From NCBI RefSeq assembly GCF_002875945.1, contig NZ_MCZK01000060.1, positions 1 to 33,409 on the forward strand: DNA of 33,409 bases. Direction: 5' to 3'. Numbering within the stretch: the first letter of the stretch is position 1; the number at the start of each line of letters is the position of its first letter. Positions 15,641 through 23,824 of this stretch are shown piece by piece. The notes below the pieces were generated by a model. It made no database searches and was not told the DNA's origin. It saw only the letters and a list, made by a program, of their open reading frames with translations. The translations under genes and the position numbers were made by a program. The stretch is from Vibrio lentus. Lineage in GTDB: Bacteria > Pseudomonadota > Gammaproteobacteria > Enterobacterales > Vibrionaceae.

Positions 15641-17653
15641 TTACTTAAAGGTCGCTTGAGCAATACCACGGCGGTCCAATACCTTCGACATCAAGTCGTA
15701 AGTAATGCGGAACTTGGCACCATCGCTGCTCCAACCGTCGCCCGTTTCTAGCCATGGGTCTTGCTGGCCATCTAAGAAGCCCATCACGACGGTATCAAAA
15801 TCTTTACCTGTTAGTGCCAGAGCTCCATTCACATCGCCTACACGCGCAGTTTCAATCACCTTACCGAATTTTTTATAAGCTGGGTTAAAGGCATCCGGTT
15901 TACTCGCCGTATTCAAAACCGCTTCAAACATTGAGGCATGATCTGGACTCGCAATCAAGAGCTCACCGCGAAGATCTAACGCATCGCCTTGGCCCGCTTC
16001 ACCATCCAGTGGAATTGTGGTTGCCGTAGCAAAGACCTTATGCAGGGCCATAATCATCGCCGCGTAATCACCTGCTGGAATGTCATTGATTAAGTTACCC
16101 CAGCCTTTGTCTTTGCCCGCTTTAAAGACATTGCCACCATCGGCCATCTTGCCTGCGAGGATAGCGTTAAACATCAGCTTGTCTGACAGACGATAACCGG
16201 ACTGCATGAATTTACGAGGTACCTTCGCCACTAAGCCAATTTCATCATTAATGATGGCATGACGAGTGAACTGGATTTCACGGCCAAAGGTCGCAAGTTG
16301 AATGCGCTCACCACTGCCTTTTAAGACTGCCGCTTTGTACTCGCCATCTTCCGATACTTTCATCAAGTCTGGTGCGTCATTAACCATCACTAACTCAGTT
16401 TCACGAAAATCCGTCAGGTTCTCTACGTTAGCCAGTTCACGCCACATCGGGGCTCTTGCTTGCGCTTCATCGCGCATCACGGTTCGAATACCTTCGGTGA
16501 TGATGTCGCCAAAGTCACCGGAGTTAAACGCTCGGTTCACCAATTCATTCTTAGTGATGGCGCTTCGTGCATTCACATCGAGGCAAGCGCGCGCCATATT
16601 CAGTAATGACTCATGACTAAACGAGTTGTCTTTTTCTAAATCCGCAACACCACAACGCGCATTCAACGCATTTTGCAGTTCGTCTTTGACATGGTTGCCG
16701 TTGCCAAGTCTCATGTGCGTGGCCGTCAAATTCGCTTCAGGCTCTTGCTGACCTGTCGCTGATTGGCTACCAATACTTTCTAAAATCTTAGTGGATGCCT
16801 GTCCTACTGAGCACGATAAGTCGGTCAGCATTTCATTGGTTAATGCCTCGCTGACTTTATGTTGAGCGCACAACGCACGAATATCTGCTTGGCGTTGATT
16901 CTCTGCTTTTACAGCGTTTTGTAATTCTTCATTTGGTTTCGGCATGTCGCTTACCTGCTTGGGTTTGTTTATTTGAGGTTCATTTGGCTTAGCAGACGCT
17001 GCCAAAGGTGTCGGTTCATTCGACTGTAGCGTTAGCGAATTCATCAGCTCACTTGGCGCTTGTTTGAAATTCTTAAAATCAGATTCATCGAAACTCTGTA
17101 ATGAGTTACTGAGATCGACCGCTTCAACCACTTCATCGACAAGCCCCCAATCTTTAGCGGCTTGCGCGGTGAACCAGGTTTCACTCTCCATAGCGGTCAG
17201 AACCTCTTCAAGAGGTTGACCCGACTTTTCAGCGTACGCTTCAGAAATGGTCTTGGTCGCCGCTTGCAACTGTTGAAGCGCTGAATTGATTTCCTTCTCA
17301 CCACCCCATGCTCCAATGGCTGGGCTATGGATCATCAACATGGCATTTTCAGGCATACGGATAGAATCACAGGCCAGCAGGACATAAGTCGCAATACTCG
17401 CGGCCATGCCATCGACAATGCCCACCACCCTTCCTTTATGCGCCTTCAGTGCGTTGTACATCGCTAGGCCTTGATAGACGCTGCCACCGCCGCTGAGCAT
17501 TCGTAACTCGACCTCTTTCCCATTGGCCACTTGTAACGCAGCGATGATTTCGGTCGCATCAATATCCCAAGCGCTGATATCTCCATGCACCCAGACCTTA
17601 ATCACATCGGCTTCATTTTTGAGCGTGTACCAGCTCTTATTTGGCTTTGGCAT
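15641..17653 (-). CDS. ClpP-like prohead protease / major capsid protein fusion
   Basis: About 670 aa. Residues 1-200 are a ClpP-like serine protease: SGGGSVYQGLAMYNAL, the catalytic Ser86 in DGMAASIATY, His109 in LMIHSP and a likely Asp in KDWGLVDEV. A linker (about 200-310, partly coiled coil and Gln/Asn-rich) probably acts as scaffold. From about 315 to the end is a Mu/HK97-fold major capsid protein with FGREIQFTRHAIINDEIGLV and LLIASPDHASMFEAVL. The protease should cut the fusion during head maturation. Such fusions are known from several phages. Start is ATG 17653 (AGAGG six bases before), inside the end of the portal gene; a longer frame from 17692 lies fully within portal sequence. Confidence 0.9.
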   Translation of the reverse strand: MPKPNKSWYTLKNEADVIKVWVHGDISAWDIDATEIIAALQVANGKEVELRMLSGGGSVYQGLAMYNALKAHKGRVVGIVDGMAASIATYVLLACDSIRMPENAMLMIHSPAIGAWGGEKEINSALQQLQAATKTISEAYAEKSGQPLEEVLTAMESETWFTAQAAKDWGLVDEVVEAVDLSNSLQSFDESDFKNFKQAPSELMNSLTLQSNEPTPLAASAKPNEPQINKPKQVSDMPKPNEELQNAVKAENQRQADIRALCAQHKVSEALTNEMLTDLSCSVGQASTKILESIGSQSATGQQEPEANLTATHMRLGNGNHVKDELQNALNARCGVADLEKDNSFSHESLLNMARACLDVNARSAITKNELVNRAFNSGDFGDIITEGIRTVMRDEAQARAPMWRELANVENLTDFRETELVMVNDAPDLMKVSEDGEYKAAVLKGSGERIQLATFGREIQFTRHAIINDEIGLVAKVPRKFMQSGYRLSDKLMFNAILAGKMADGGNVFKAGKDKGWGNLINDIPAGDYAAMIMALHKVFATATTIPLDGEAGQGDALDLRGELLIASPDHASMFEAVLNTASKPDAFNPAYKKFGKVIETARVGDVNGALALTGKDFDTVVMGFLDGQQDPWLETGDGWSSDGAKFRITYDLMSKVLDRRGIAQATFK

Positions 17654-19127
17654 TTTTTGCCTCTTCTGTTTTATTGTTGGGCTTTGTAGCATGAGCAGGG
17701 TCCGAAGTGCTCACGATGTGCATATCATTCATTTGTTGCCGCTCCGACTGAATTTCACGGCGAGTAGACAAAGGGTTAATATTGCGTTCACGCTGTGCAT
17801 GACTTAACGAATACAGCCCCAAACGTGTCCCTTTCTCTACGCCCACCATCTCTTTACCAGGATCAATCCATGGCATCACTGGCGCTTGATAAATGGCATT
17901 CAAAATGGACTTTCGGTCAACGTCGGCAGGGATTTTGACTTCACCGGCAAGCATCGCCATTTGCAAAGCATGTCGATACTGTGGACGAGTCCAACCTAAA
18001 ACAAACTTTCGCTGCAGCACTCGATAGCGACTGAACGAATCGATTAACTCTTGGCGCTGAGCGGAATAACTGCCGTTGCTGTAGTCTCGGGTCACACTAG
18101 AGTTGTTCACTCCTGCGCCCCCACTGGCCAGTCGCAGCTGAGCATTTCTAAAAGGACTGCTCATGGTTTCTTTTCGATTGTTCTCCACAACCCCTGCATC
18201 TTCACCGGGTGCCAGTTCAAACGAATTCCCCATACCTAAAAACAAATCACCACCGCGATCGAACGCGTCTGATGTATTTGAATTCAATGTCGGGTCTCGT
18301 TTTATGTAATAAGCAAAACGACTCGCTATCTGGGCGCTAATACGTTCGGATTGATCGTAATCTTCGATGTCATCGACCAAATCCAAAATCGAATGCAAAA
18401 GGGAAATGCCACGGTTTTGATGAAAACGCCGAGTAAACTTTAAATGGCAGACAAACTGCGCATCAACATCAACAAACTCAAACCCTCTTGAGTCTCTCTG
18501 AATCAAATAGCTGATAGCCTGGCCGAGCTTGTTTCGCTTGATACCTTCAAACAGTCCCCCTTCAGCTTCCGTTATATGCGAAGGAATAAAATCAGGCTCA
18601 AAGGGCTGCACCGCAAAGGGCGTCTCTGTTGGGTAAACCAAATCACTGTGCTTACCCATGAACATTCGACAAAACACCTCGCCATCGCGAAACCATGTTC
18701 GACCCGCAAGCCATTCAGTTTCCGCGCGAGAATGTTCAGCATCGATGTTTTGGTTTAAAGAAAAGTTCTCCCACCAGGTCATGATCGCCTGAGCACATTC
18801 AATATGAACCTCACCTTTATGGTTTAGAGGTTGAGGCTCCACCATGATGCCATTCGGACCAATCACATTGGCGCAAAGCTCATCCAAAATGGCCGTAACA
18901 AATGGGTTATTTTCATCCATATGTCGCGCCCGTTGATACACCGCTTTCGCGCCTTTGTTCAACGAATTTGAATCGCCTTTCGATTGTTTATTTGTCTTTT
19001 TTGTATGAGGGTTTCGGGGAAGTGCTGCGTTGTATTTATTCAACAGCCGTCTGTCGTAGGCACGTTCCAAGCCTTTTCGAGGACTAAATACGGCCACTAG
19101 CTTGTCGAGCAAGTTTTGGCTACTCAA
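17637..19127 (-). CDS. Portal protein (lambda family)
   Basis: 496 aa, similar to lambda gpB. Marks are VYQRARHMDENNPFVTAILD near residue 65, PNGIMVEPQPLN, EAEWLAGRTWFRDGEVFCRM-like sequence, RGISLLHSILDLVDDIEDYD, and the C-terminal MPWIDPGKE. It forms the dodecameric ring through which DNA enters and leaves the head. The start is a TTG at 19127 with GGAG eight bases upstream; the first in-frame Met is about 70 codons later, inside conserved sequence, so TTG is the best choice. It overlaps gpW by 8 bp and the protease-capsid gene by 17 bp. Confidence 0.92.
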   Translation of the reverse strand: MSSQNLLDKLVAVFSPRKGLERAYDRRLLNKYNAALPRNPHTKKTNKQSKGDSNSLNKGAKAVYQRARHMDENNPFVTAILDELCANVIGPNGIMVEPQPLNHKGEVHIECAQAIMTWWENFSLNQNIDAEHSRAETEWLAGRTWFRDGEVFCRMFMGKHSDLVYPTETPFAVQPFEPDFIPSHITEAEGGLFEGIKRNKLGQAISYLIQRDSRGFEFVDVDAQFVCHLKFTRRFHQNRGISLLHSILDLVDDIEDYDQSERISAQIASRFAYYIKRDPTLNSNTSDAFDRGGDLFLGMGNSFELAPGEDAGVVENNRKETMSSPFRNAQLRLASGGAGVNNSSVTRDYSNGSYSAQRQELIDSFSRYRVLQRKFVLGWTRPQYRHALQMAMLAGEVKIPADVDRKSILNAIYQAPVMPWIDPGKEMVGVEKGTRLGLYSLSHAQRERNINPLSTRREIQSERQQMNDMHIVSTSDPAHATKPNNKTEEAKNAKAK

Positions 19128-19341
19128 GATAATTTCTCCGTATCATAGAGCGTCGCCCCCCTTGGGCTTGCAGAGCAATAATGCGTTGCAAACGTTCTAT
19201 CTCTTTACGCACCGTCGCTAGACTCGCCAAGGTTAGCTCTTCATCTTCTGCCGTCTTAACAGACTGTTGCTGTAAGATTTTCTGTTCGGCTTCGAGGTAC
19301 CATTGCAAACGCTCTTGATTGGTTGGTATCGCTAAACTCAT
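19120..19341 (-). CDS. Head-tail joining protein gpW (lambda W-like)
   Basis: 73 aa, close to lambda gpW (68 aa), which closes the portal vertex after packaging. It begins with a helix (NQERLQWYLEAEQKILQQQS) and a second helix with TLASLATVRKEIERLQRIIA, the two-helix plan of gpW. Its place between the terminase large subunit and portal is exactly that of lambda W. ATGA overlap with the terminase gene. Confidence 0.82.
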   Translation of the reverse strand: MSLAIPTNQERLQWYLEAEQKILQQQSVKTAEDEELTLASLATVRKEIERLQRIIALQAQGGRRSMIRRNYLE

Positions 19342-21434
19342 CCGAAAATACCTCTTGAGTGGTTATAACGTTTCTTAGGCTTGCGCTCGAAAACAGGTTG
19401 TAAGTCAGCATCAATTACATTCGGGTTAATCTGCCATTCAGACGCCCAAGGTGGTGCGCTTTCCCAATGGATTTCATCTCCACCAAGAAAATGCATCCCG
19501 GCTTCGGCATACGCGCATAAATCAAAACTCTCGTTACGCGTCTTATCAGGGCAGATCCATTGACCTTTTTCATCAATGAATTCAGCCGTCAGTTCATCGA
19601 ACCACTCTCTTTCCGCCCATGCAGGCAAATGAAAATATCGAGAGCCGAATTCTTCACGAGAGTAGCTGGCCACGACACGGTTCTTAAGTCGATTGGTGTG
19701 CAACATTAATAAAGGGATCTCGCCATGCGCCAATTTGCTGCGCTTATCTGGGTATGACTCTTTAATCAGTGAATCCATATCTTTGTTGCTGGCGCCTTTC
19801 ACGAGGCGAAACAAATGTGACAACCCTTTAGCTTTGAGCCGGTTATAGAACTGGTAAGCAAAATCGGTCACGGAAGTCTTCTTGCCGTCTTTTTCAGAAG
19901 CCGAACCGCCAGAATCGCACAGCGTTAATATCGGTTTCATTACCCGCCCACTGTCATCGACAACGGGATACGTTTTCTTGATCACCTGCTCGATAAGTAG
20001 ATCCCAATCTTCAGCGTAAATGGCAGGGTTAATACGGTCACCATTTCGATGCGGTGTCGTTAAAATTTCAAAGCGGTCGATCACCCAGCGCTGCAGACCT
20101 TCGCCAAACACCTGAGCTTGCACCACAAACCGAGCATTGGATTTACCACCTTGAACATCGATACTCATTATCAAGAAGCGGCCACCGACAGGCACCACAC
20201 CGCGCAGATAAGGATTGCCTTTGGCTTTTTCCATTAGCTCATGAGCACCAATATCTTGCCCTTGAGATTGCAGAATATAAGAGCGCCCCATTCGGGTATT
20301 GATGAAGGAGATCAGTGCATCTTCATCGCCACTGTCTTCATAAATGGCTTCGGCATTGAGGTAGCGATACACCAAGTTTTGCCAACTGCTGTAAGCGGCT
20401 ATCACCCCTTCAAACCAAAACGTGGCCCATTTCGTTGTGCGTATCTCTGATTCTTCTTCAACTAACTCGCCGTATTGACTGACCGCACCTTCACGAAACC
20501 AATGCCCACTCAGATTCTTCGAATGTTTTTCGACTTCTTCAATACGATGGCCACACCTTGGGCAAGCCACATATGCGGTTTGAGACGAGAGCAAAGGATC
20601 CCCTTTGTCGTCCCATTTTAAGGTTTCGAATTCTGGTCTAAAGTGCGTATGACAATCGTCACACAACCAATAGAAACGGCGTCTATCGCCTTGGTTGTAC
20701 AGCGATGCGATACCGCCACATGGTTGTGCCTCATGGGCTAGTAATTCTTCTTCCGGTTTAGGGTGCCTAACAATACGACCAGGAGAGCTTTCGGCCATCA
20801 CCATGCCTGAAGATTTGGCGTTTTGAACACGCATTAACATCAGTTCAAACTTCGAGCCTTCTTGGCCCACTCCATCATCAGCTCTGTCGTAATCGGTCGC
20901 ACCGGCATAACGATACGTCGACGCCGATAAGCTGGTTTCTGTTGCAGAATCTAACTTGAGATTCATGCCGTTTTTAAATTTTTTCGACGTGATGTTATCG
21001 TCGGACTTTCGCCCCGTTCTTAAACGTGCAATACCTGGCGTCGCTGAAAAGCAGCGGTCTAAATCGGCTTTAGACATATCTGCCGCTTTGGTCTTGGTGC
21101 TGTAAATCAGCAACATATCGCCAGGAGCTTGCGTCACCGTGTAATTAATCCACCCTTCGACTAACGCTTTAGTTTTTCCCGAACGTGCGGGGCCGACCAC
21201 AATCACCGCCTCATAAATACGCCTTGCCAAACAGTTCATTGGCTCTTTCATATAAGGCACCAATGAGGATAAAAACTTCGTTACGTCCGTCCCATCAGAG
21301 ATCCACAAATCTTCATCAGCAGCTTCAATGGGGGTTTTATCGGTTGGCGCACAAAGATAAGCGAGCTCTCGCCGGATCTTGCCCGCATCGGCGAATTGAA
21401 CACCAAGGCGTGAATCAAACTTGTTCAAGCCCAT
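19338..21434 (-). CDS. Terminase large subunit (lambda gpA family)
   Basis: 698 aa, near the length of lambda gpA (641). The ATPase Walker A is GPARSGKT at residues 81-88. The packaging domain contains DYDRADDGVGQEGS and a pair of Cys motifs (CDDC and CPRCGH, around residues 250-290) that probably bind zinc. The nuclease part has LIMSIDVQGG and LTLCDSGGS with acidic residues. It cuts concatemers at cos and pumps DNA into the head with the Nu1-like subunit. The start lies in the last 20 bp of the small subunit gene. Confidence 0.94.
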   Translation of the reverse strand: MGLNKFDSRLGVQFADAGKIRRELAYLCAPTDKTPIEAADEDLWISDGTDVTKFLSSLVPYMKEPMNCLARRIYEAVIVVGPARSGKTKALVEGWINYTVTQAPGDMLLIYSTKTKAADMSKADLDRCFSATPGIARLRTGRKSDDNITSKKFKNGMNLKLDSATETSLSASTYRYAGATDYDRADDGVGQEGSKFELMLMRVQNAKSSGMVMAESSPGRIVRHPKPEEELLAHEAQPCGGIASLYNQGDRRRFYWLCDDCHTHFRPEFETLKWDDKGDPLLSSQTAYVACPRCGHRIEEVEKHSKNLSGHWFREGAVSQYGELVEEESEIRTTKWATFWFEGVIAAYSSWQNLVYRYLNAEAIYEDSGDEDALISFINTRMGRSYILQSQGQDIGAHELMEKAKGNPYLRGVVPVGGRFLIMSIDVQGGKSNARFVVQAQVFGEGLQRWVIDRFEILTTPHRNGDRINPAIYAEDWDLLIEQVIKKTYPVVDDSGRVMKPILTLCDSGGSASEKDGKKTSVTDFAYQFYNRLKAKGLSHLFRLVKGASNKDMDSLIKESYPDKRSKLAHGEIPLLMLHTNRLKNRVVASYSREEFGSRYFHLPAWAEREWFDELTAEFIDEKGQWICPDKTRNESFDLCAYAEAGMHFLGGDEIHWESAPPWASEWQINPNVIDADLQPVFERKPKKRYNHSRGIFG

Positions 21435-21885
21435 CAGATACCGCCTTTAAATCAAAATTAAGTAAGCTTTCTAAATCTTCTAGCTGCTGCGTTGTTGCCG
21501 TTGGGATCGCCGATTCAATACGTGTTATTACTTTGTCTTTAAAGCCCTTTACACCAGAAATACAAATGGCTATTTCATTCTCGTAGTCTTCTTTTGCAAT
21601 GCACTCGTTTGAGTCTTTCTGCAGTGCTAACTTCTCTCGTTCGGATTGAACGTAAGCTCTCAGTTCAGCGGCGGTTTTAAAGCCCATCAAATCGGGAGCA
21701 TCACTTTCTTTTAAAGGTGCCTTACATAAATAAGGCGTCACCTGAACCACATCATAAAGCGGGGTTTGTCCCTTAAATGCGATAGGCTCAATACCTGCAG
21801 ACTTAAGCTTTTTGCGGATCGTAGAACGGTGATAATCGAACGCTTCCAACTCGGTTAAATTCCAAAGTCGTTTTTCATTGTTCAT
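21415..21885 (-). CDS. Terminase small subunit (Nu1 / DUF1441-like)
   Basis: 156 aa. The N-terminal winged-helix pattern LWNLTELEAFDYHRSTIRKK with LKSAGIEP is that of DUF1441/Nu1-type DNA recognition proteins. A helical middle (FKTAAELRAYVQSEREKLA) and a C-terminal large-subunit binding segment follow. It would bind cosB-like sites, which I expect in the 322-bp gap just upstream. GAGG eight bases before the ATG supports the start. Confidence 0.85.
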   Translation of the reverse strand: MNNEKRLWNLTELEAFDYHRSTIRKKLKSAGIEPIAFKGQTPLYDVVQVTPYLCKAPLKESDAPDLMGFKTAAELRAYVQSEREKLALQKDSNECIAKEDYENEIAICISGVKGFKDKVITRIESAIPTATTQQLEDLESLLNFDLKAVSDGLEQV

Positions 21886-22207
21886 TGAAAGCCCTCTTGA
21901 ATGAGTCTCGTCTCTCCGAGTGTCACGCCCTTATTCGCATTAAGCTGACGTTACCTATTAATGAAGTTCTCTCAAACTCTGCTTGTTCCTTTTTGAATCT
22001 GGACTTGCGCTAACATATAAGGAGTTTCAGCAGCGAGCTGAATATGATCATGGCTAACAAGCAAGACAGCGAGGAACCCACGCTAGAAAAGGGTCACCAC
22101 CGTTAGCCTGCATGAAAATGGCTTACGCCTGAGAACGCTCGGCGGCGCTCATTGAGAAATGCGTTTTGCTATTGGTGGTGATAATTAGGTAAAGATGTTT
22201 CTAGCCC
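21886..22207. other. Gene-free gap upstream of the terminase, candidate cos region
   Basis: No convincing gene in 322 bp. It holds an 8-bp perfect inverted repeat TCACCACC (22094-22101) / GGTGGTGA (22174-22181), a small hairpin TTCAGC-AGCGA-GCTGAA (22026-22042) and, inside the large inverted repeat, a GC-rich GCTCGGCGGCGCTC at 22137-22150. That stretch contains GGCGGCG, also found in the lambda cosN overhang. With a lambda-type terminase gene beginning next door, this is where cosN/cosB would be expected. The match is short and the assignment is inference. Confidence 0.4.
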
Positions 22208-22459
22208 TTAACCAGGGTTCACTTGGTAGTAATCAATACAGTCGTTTAAATCCTCGATATAAAGCTGCAAGTTAGTAAACGAACGCTTGGGATAATAAAC
22301 ACCGCCTTCGTCTACTTCGTACCATTCAAGTAATGGCGCCGTGGGTTTACAGCTTTTCGCGCTTTTGATTTGAATAGCTCGTGACATTGACTGACACCCG
22401 GCCAACGCTATCACCAAACTGCTCACGATGGCGAGTTTTCGGATCGTGCTTAATCGCAT
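22208..22459 (-). CDS. Lysis-cassette lipoprotein (Rz1-like outer-membrane spanin candidate)
   Basis: 83 aa with an N-terminal Lys/Arg region, hydrophobic segment (LAIVSSLVIALAGC) and a lipobox whose Cys22 would be lipidated. The mature part is about 60 residues and contains two further Cys. It starts inside the preceding gene in another frame (113-bp overlap), the classic nested arrangement of Rz/Rz1 spanin pairs. It is the last gene of the lysis cassette. Confidence 0.7.
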   Translation of the reverse strand: MRLSTIRKLAIVSSLVIALAGCQSMSRAIQIKSAKSCKPTAPLLEWYEVDEGGVYYPKRSFTNLQLYIEDLNDCIDYYQVNPG

Positions 22460-22571
22460 CCCGTGCTTGCTCCTGTTGCTTTAAGTCTTTTTTGCGTTGG
22501 CGCCGTTCGCACAACGCCACCGCTTTAAGAAGCAACTGCCCAATAATAGGCACCGCCTTTAACCAACTCAT
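22347..22571 (-). CDS. Small lysis-cassette membrane protein (possible inner-membrane spanin partner)
   Basis: 74 aa. A short amphipathic or membrane-inserted N terminus (AVPIIGQLLLKAVAL) is followed by a strongly basic helix (RRQRKKDLKQQEQARDAIKH) and a hydrophilic tail. It begins by ATGA overlap with the preceding gene and overlaps the lipoprotein gene by 113 bp. Its layout fits the upstream member of a spanin pair, but it is shorter than usual Rz proteins and lacks a long periplasmic coiled coil, so the role is uncertain. Confidence 0.55.
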   Translation of the reverse strand: MSWLKAVPIIGQLLLKAVALCERRQRKKDLKQQEQARDAIKHDPKTRHREQFGDSVGRVSVNVTSYSNQKREKL

Positions 22572-22873
22572 GGGGCGTTGGTACGTTTAACAAACTTCGG
22601 GGCGTTATACTGCTTGTTGGCGGCATGGCCCTTGTTGGCGGCTAACCATTCCAAGCAATCCACCAAAACGTCGGGCAGCGAAGCCAACCAACTGGCGGGA
22701 ATGCATTGCCGCACCAGCGCCCAGATGTAACCAACAGTACAAAGCACACCAACAATCAAAGTTCCTTTATCGCCTAGTAGTTCAATGAGCAGGTTAAACA
22801 CCGGCACACTCTCATCGGCTGCAAACACAGCGCCAGGACACAAGGCAAGGAACACAACAAAAAACCACTTCAT
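22568..22873 (-). CDS. Small secreted/membrane lysis-cassette protein (holin-like)
   Basis: About 101 aa from ATG 22873 (GGAG eight bases before); a longer frame from 22903 runs through a terminator hairpin and is unlikely. An N-terminal signal-like segment (FFVVFLALCPGAVFA) is followed by a second hydrophobic helix (GTLIVGVLCTVGYIWALV) and a hydrophilic basic end. The two-segment plan fits a small holin or anti-holin, or a secreted membrane protein. Set between endolysin and spanin-like genes. Confidence 0.6.
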   Translation of the reverse strand: MKWFFVVFLALCPGAVFAADESVPVFNLLIELLGDKGTLIVGVLCTVGYIWALVRQCIPASWLASLPDVLVDCLEWLAANKGHAANKQYNAPKFVKRTNAP

Positions 22874-22887
22874 TTTCGTTACTCCAT

Positions 22888-22910
22888 AAAAAAAGCGACC
22901 CATTGGCCGC
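22888..22910 (-). terminator. Intrinsic terminator-like hairpin after the endolysin gene
   Basis: GCGGCC and GGTCGC pair with one G-T wobble around a 4-base loop and are followed by seven T, then ATGGAGTAACGAAA and the ATG at 22873. Confidence 0.68.
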
Positions 22911-22924
22911 CGTGATTGAATTGC

Positions 22925-23407
22925 TTAACAGTCGAGAATTTCGTTAGGGAAGTTCTCGATAAATTCTTCTTCCGTTCCAGCTCCTAGCACCGTGTTGTAA
23001 TGCACCTTCCAGTACTCGGCCATAGCGGCCACATCCCCTTCTACAGGGAGCGCATACGGTTTTCGGCGATAGAAGATCCGACACATAGCCACCGCGTAAG
23101 CTAAGTTGGTGACAAGCTCAAACTGATTGGGGTAGCCACCTTCAAAACTGCCAACACTTGCAAGTGTTCGAACCTTGCTTGAAAGTTCGTTCTTGTATCC
23201 AAGGTAGTTTTTCCAGATGTCGTGATAAGTCGCCGGCTCCATTTGAATGATGCCAAGCGCAGGGCCAGCGCCAATTTGTTTTAAATACTTGGCGCGGCTT
23301 TCTTGGAAGATGGTGCCGATGATCAATTGCTCGGCCGCTTTACTATGTAAGCCTAGCGTTTGAAGCGTGGGCCTAACGACCAGTTGAGTTAGTTGTTTTG
23401 CATCCAT
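22925..23407 (-). CDS. Endolysin / lytic transglycosylase-like muramidase
   Basis: About 160 aa from ATG 23407 (GGAAC and a 7-base spacer). GTIFQESRAKYLKQIGAGPA followed by LGIIQMEPATYHDIW resembles the catalytic Glu-Ser and Gly-x-x-Gln-x-x-P pattern of lysozyme/SLT-fold enzymes. The Glu of FQES is the likely acid. No signal peptide is visible, so it needs a holin. It overlaps the upstream holin gene by 35 bp. Confidence 0.75.
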   Translation of the reverse strand: MDAKQLTQLVVRPTLQTLGLHSKAAEQLIIGTIFQESRAKYLKQIGAGPALGIIQMEPATYHDIWKNYLGYKNELSSKVRTLASVGSFEGGYPNQFELVTNLAYAVAMCRIFYRRKPYALPVEGDVAAMAEYWKVHYNTVLGAGTEEEFIENFPNEILDC

Positions 23408-23663
23408 TGTTTTTGTTCCGTTTCTTACGCTGTTGATCAACGTAAACGTAAATGTCGAAAGCTAGCCTGCCAGCAATGACGACTAAGCCACCAAAAGAAA
23501 TAAGGTTTGCGGTAGTGATTTCGGGAATAGCCAAGGCAGCATCGCTGGCCTCTTTCGCTTTGGCTGCTACGGTGCCGCTAAAAACACTGACACTGCTGCC
23601 GCCGCCATAAGCGATGAGGCGCCCTTTCCACTCCTGCGCCCACTGGGTAAAGTTTGTAAACAT
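23373..23663 (-). CDS. Putative holin (HP1-type)
   Basis: About 96 aa from ATG 23663; a TTG two codons earlier is possible. There is an N-terminal amphipathic part, an Ala-rich helix (SGTVAAKAKEASDAALA), one clear transmembrane helix (ANLISFGGLVVIAGRLAFDIYV, 22 residues given as two parts: ANLISFGGLVV and IAGRLAFDIYV) and a basic tail with QQRKKRNKN. This arrangement is like HP1-family holins. It is the first gene of the lysis cassette, directly upstream of the endolysin. Confidence 0.68.
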   Translation of the reverse strand: MFTNFTQWAQEWKGRLIAYGGGSSVSVFSGTVAAKAKEASDAALAIPEITTANLISFGGLVVIAGRLAFDIYVYVDQQRKKRNKNNGCKTTNSTGR

Positions 23664-23693
23664 AGGCAAGAAACTGGCTCAAATTGAAGGCAC

Positions 23694-23716
23694 AAAAAAA
23701 GCACCTAAAAAGGTGC
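23694..23716 (-). terminator. Intrinsic terminator upstream of the lysis cassette
   Basis: GCACCT and AGGTGC form a 6-bp stem around a 4-base T loop, extended by the flanking G-G-C, followed by seven T on the minus strand. It lies about 30 bases before the holin start. Confidence 0.75.
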
Positions 23717-23744
23717 CAAGGGATTGTTTAACGCGCTAAAACGC

Positions 23745-23770
23745 AAAAACCCCACCGAGTAGGTGAGGTT
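23745..23770 (-). terminator. Intrinsic terminator at the end of the cargo operon
   Basis: AACCTCACC and GGTGGGGTT pair over 9 bp with one wobble on the minus strand and a 5-base loop, followed by T residues. With the next hairpin it makes a double block between the cargo genes and the lysis genes. Confidence 0.72.
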
Positions 23771-23824
23771 TTGACTGTGGTGATTTTGCTTCATTATTGG
23801 GTAATTGTCAACCCAACATTATTT

